A stretch of 5,906 nt of DNA from Cyanobacteria bacterium OH_CFB_184 (GTDB lineage: Bacteria > Cyanobacteriota > Vampirovibrionia > Gastranaerophilales > Gastranaerophilaceae): NCBI GenBank assembly GCA_023414155.1, contig JAEZOG010000038.1, positions 1 through 5,906 on the forward strand, read 5' to 3'. A program made the position numbers and the translations under genes. Of this stretch, positions 4,578-5,906 are shown piece after piece (positions within the stretch are counted from its first letter, which is position 1; each line of letters starts with the position of its first letter). The notes under the pieces were generated by a model that was not told the origin of the DNA, ran no database searches, and saw only the letters and a list, made by a program, of their open reading frames with translations.

Positions 4578-5906
4578 TTATTTTTTATGATAATATTTGT
4601 ATAATTTTGCGTTTCTTGTATAGCCTTGATTCATAATTATTTGTTTCGGTGAAAAAACTTGAAAAAATAAAGGTATCGCTTTCCGACCATTATTTTGCAA
4701 TTCTGGATGCCCTGCAAAAATACCCCAAAAAATCGCACCCGGTACAAGCTTTAATTTCGAAATAAGTTGAAAGGATGCTTCTTCGCTTCCTCCTGCGAAA
4801 AGAACATCTCCATCATTTAATAAAATTACCTTATATCCGATTGAATATTTTTTTGATTTTCGGGTATTTATAAATTCATTTTTATTTATATCATATAAGA
4901 TTTCCGTTTTTTCGAATTCATCTCCGCTCTTTGGGGATAAAATAAATATTTTTCCATTTTTTAACGGTATTACTTGAAAACTCTCTGAAGAAGAGCCAAC
5001 AAGATTTATTGCTTTTAATTCGCGAAAAATACCTGTTTCTATATCATATACGCTAATATATTTTTTACCTTCTTTTTCTATAAATATATAAAATTTATTA
5101 TCCATTGGCATTTTAAAAGCATTTGAAATAAGTCGAACTGTATTGTCCTTTTCAATAAACTTATTTTCTATAGGGTTATAAAAAAGTGCGGTTTTTGATT
5201 TTGAACTCATAGAGTTAAAGGATTTAATCTTATATTTTGTTTTTGAGAACTCTGCAATATCTTTATTAGAGAACTCTGATATAAAAACATTTCCGTCAGG
5301 TAATAGAATATAAGTCAACCATTGAGAAAGTTTGTAGTTGCTTTTTTTAGTTAGAGTAAATTTTCCTGTTACAGGGTCATATAATTCACCATAATTTTTT
5401 AAATCATATTTTTCAGCATCAAACTTTACATTAAATCTTTCAGATTCATCTTTGGATAGAGCATCTGTTATTCCGCCTATAATTAAAACTTTATTATTTT
5501 TTAATAAAAATGCTTTATGTTGCATTCTACCTATATTTGTATTACCAGTTAGTGTAAATTTGCCAGATCTCGGGTCATATATCTCAGATTGGGAAATATA
5601 TTTTACATCTAAGCGATGGCGAAGACGAAAAAGCGAATCATCTCCACCGACAATAAGAACTTTACCATCATTTAGAAGCGTTGCTGTGTGATTCATACGG
5701 GCATAATTCATATCCCCTGTTAAAGAAAATTTCTTAGTTTTAGGATCATATATTTCTGCAGTCATCCCTTTAGCTATTGGGGCATACTTATTTTCGCGTG
5801 TTACACGTCCACCCGCGATCAAGACCCGTCCATCTTTTAGCAAAGTAGCTGTATGGCCTATTCTTGGATATGTCAAGCCCCCAGTTTTTGGTCCAAGTTT
5901 AAAGTT
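4578..5906 (-). CDS. Kelch-type beta-propeller protein, 5' end outside the window
   Basis: The reading frame is open from the window edge (first full codon 5906-5904) to TAA 4580-4578, giving 442 visible residues. The TTG at 5876 is not a convincing start, because a typical inter-blade sequence (LGPKTGG) continues upstream of it. Kelch or galactose-oxidase-like units begin at RIGHTATLLKDGRVLIAGG near the edge and recur as HTATLLNDGKVLIVGG, LLKNNKVLIIGG, LLPDGNVFISE, a degenerate MPMDNKFYIFIEK, PLKNGKIFILS and LLNDGDVLFAGG. Seven units are visible, with EIYDPKT or ELYDPVTGKF strands between them, and blades 4-6 are more divergent. A tail of about 70 residues with an aromatic stretch (AIFWGIFAGHPELQ) follows. 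It is related to the kelch protein at 796-1995. Location is unknown because the N-terminus is missing; by analogy it is probably anchored or exported. No enzyme active site is recognisable. Confidence 0.88.
   Translation of the reverse strand, partial: NFKLGPKTGGLTYPRIGHTATLLKDGRVLIAGGRVTRENKYAPIAKGMTAEIYDPKTKKFSLTGDMNYARMNHTATLLNDGKVLIVGGDDSLFRLRHRLDVKYISQSEIYDPRSGKFTLTGNTNIGRMQHKAFLLKNNKVLIIGGITDALSKDESERFNVKFDAEKYDLKNYGELYDPVTGKFTLTKKSNYKLSQWLTYILLPDGNVFISEFSNKDIAEFSKTKYKIKSFNSMSSKSKTALFYNPIENKFIEKDNTVRLISNAFKMPMDNKFYIFIEKEGKKYISVYDIETGIFRELKAINLVGSSSESFQVIPLKNGKIFILSPKSGDEFEKTEILYDINKNEFINTRKSKKYSIGYKVILLNDGDVLFAGGSEEASFQLISKLKLVPGAIFWGIFAGHPELQNNGRKAIPLFFQVFSPKQIIMNQGYTRNAKLYKYYHKK

Noticed and set aside
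5452..5691. 79-residue plus-strand frame
   Set aside because: It is antisense to conserved kelch repeats.
5874..5876. TTG as the true start of the upstream kelch protein
   Set aside because: Propeller-like sequence continues upstream in frame to the window edge, and a start here would lack a signal or anchor and an RBS.

Overview
The window is AT-rich (by eye about one third G+C, lower still in the two small membrane genes), and every supported gene lies on the minus strand, so transcription runs from base 5906 towards base 1. The RTX lipase has no N-terminal signal peptide. This fits a bacterium with a Gram-negative-type envelope and type I secretion. I cannot name the species: low-GC gut or anaerobic lineages are plausible, but this is inference only.

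Layout in transcription order: (1) a kelch-type beta-propeller gene, 5' end outside the window (4578-5906). (2) A spacer of about 160 bases with a REP-like palindrome and a 27-codon remnant that resembles the tail of a membrane protein. (3) A 173-residue polytopic membrane protein (3897-4418). (4) A 132-residue membrane protein (3496-3894). (5) A class 3 lipase fused to RTX calcium-binding repeats (2099-3496), whose start codon overlaps the preceding stop by one base. (6) A 94-base spacer with a 14-base direct repeat. (7) A membrane-anchored seven-bladed kelch propeller (796-1995). (8) A second, paralogous lipase (793 down to 1, 3' end outside the window), whose ribosome binding site lies inside the last codons of the kelch gene.

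The region therefore alternates beta-propeller proteins with secreted-type lipases. Tight spacing and overlaps make genes 3-5 and 6-8 look like two translationally coupled units. The most interesting reading is that the small membrane proteins next to the RTX lipase are accessory or immunity partners of a membrane-damaging phospholipase. The decayed copy of a similar membrane gene fits repeated duplication of such partners. This is a hypothesis, not a recognised named system.

Several DNA structures are not explained by the genes. A three-arm alternating inverted repeat lies inside the 173-residue gene; its middle arm can pair perfectly with either neighbour (21 bp or 18 bp). The membrane gene tail plus RBS and start codon is duplicated. 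The RTX array ends abruptly next to a repeat that could be an IS end or a sigma-54-like element.
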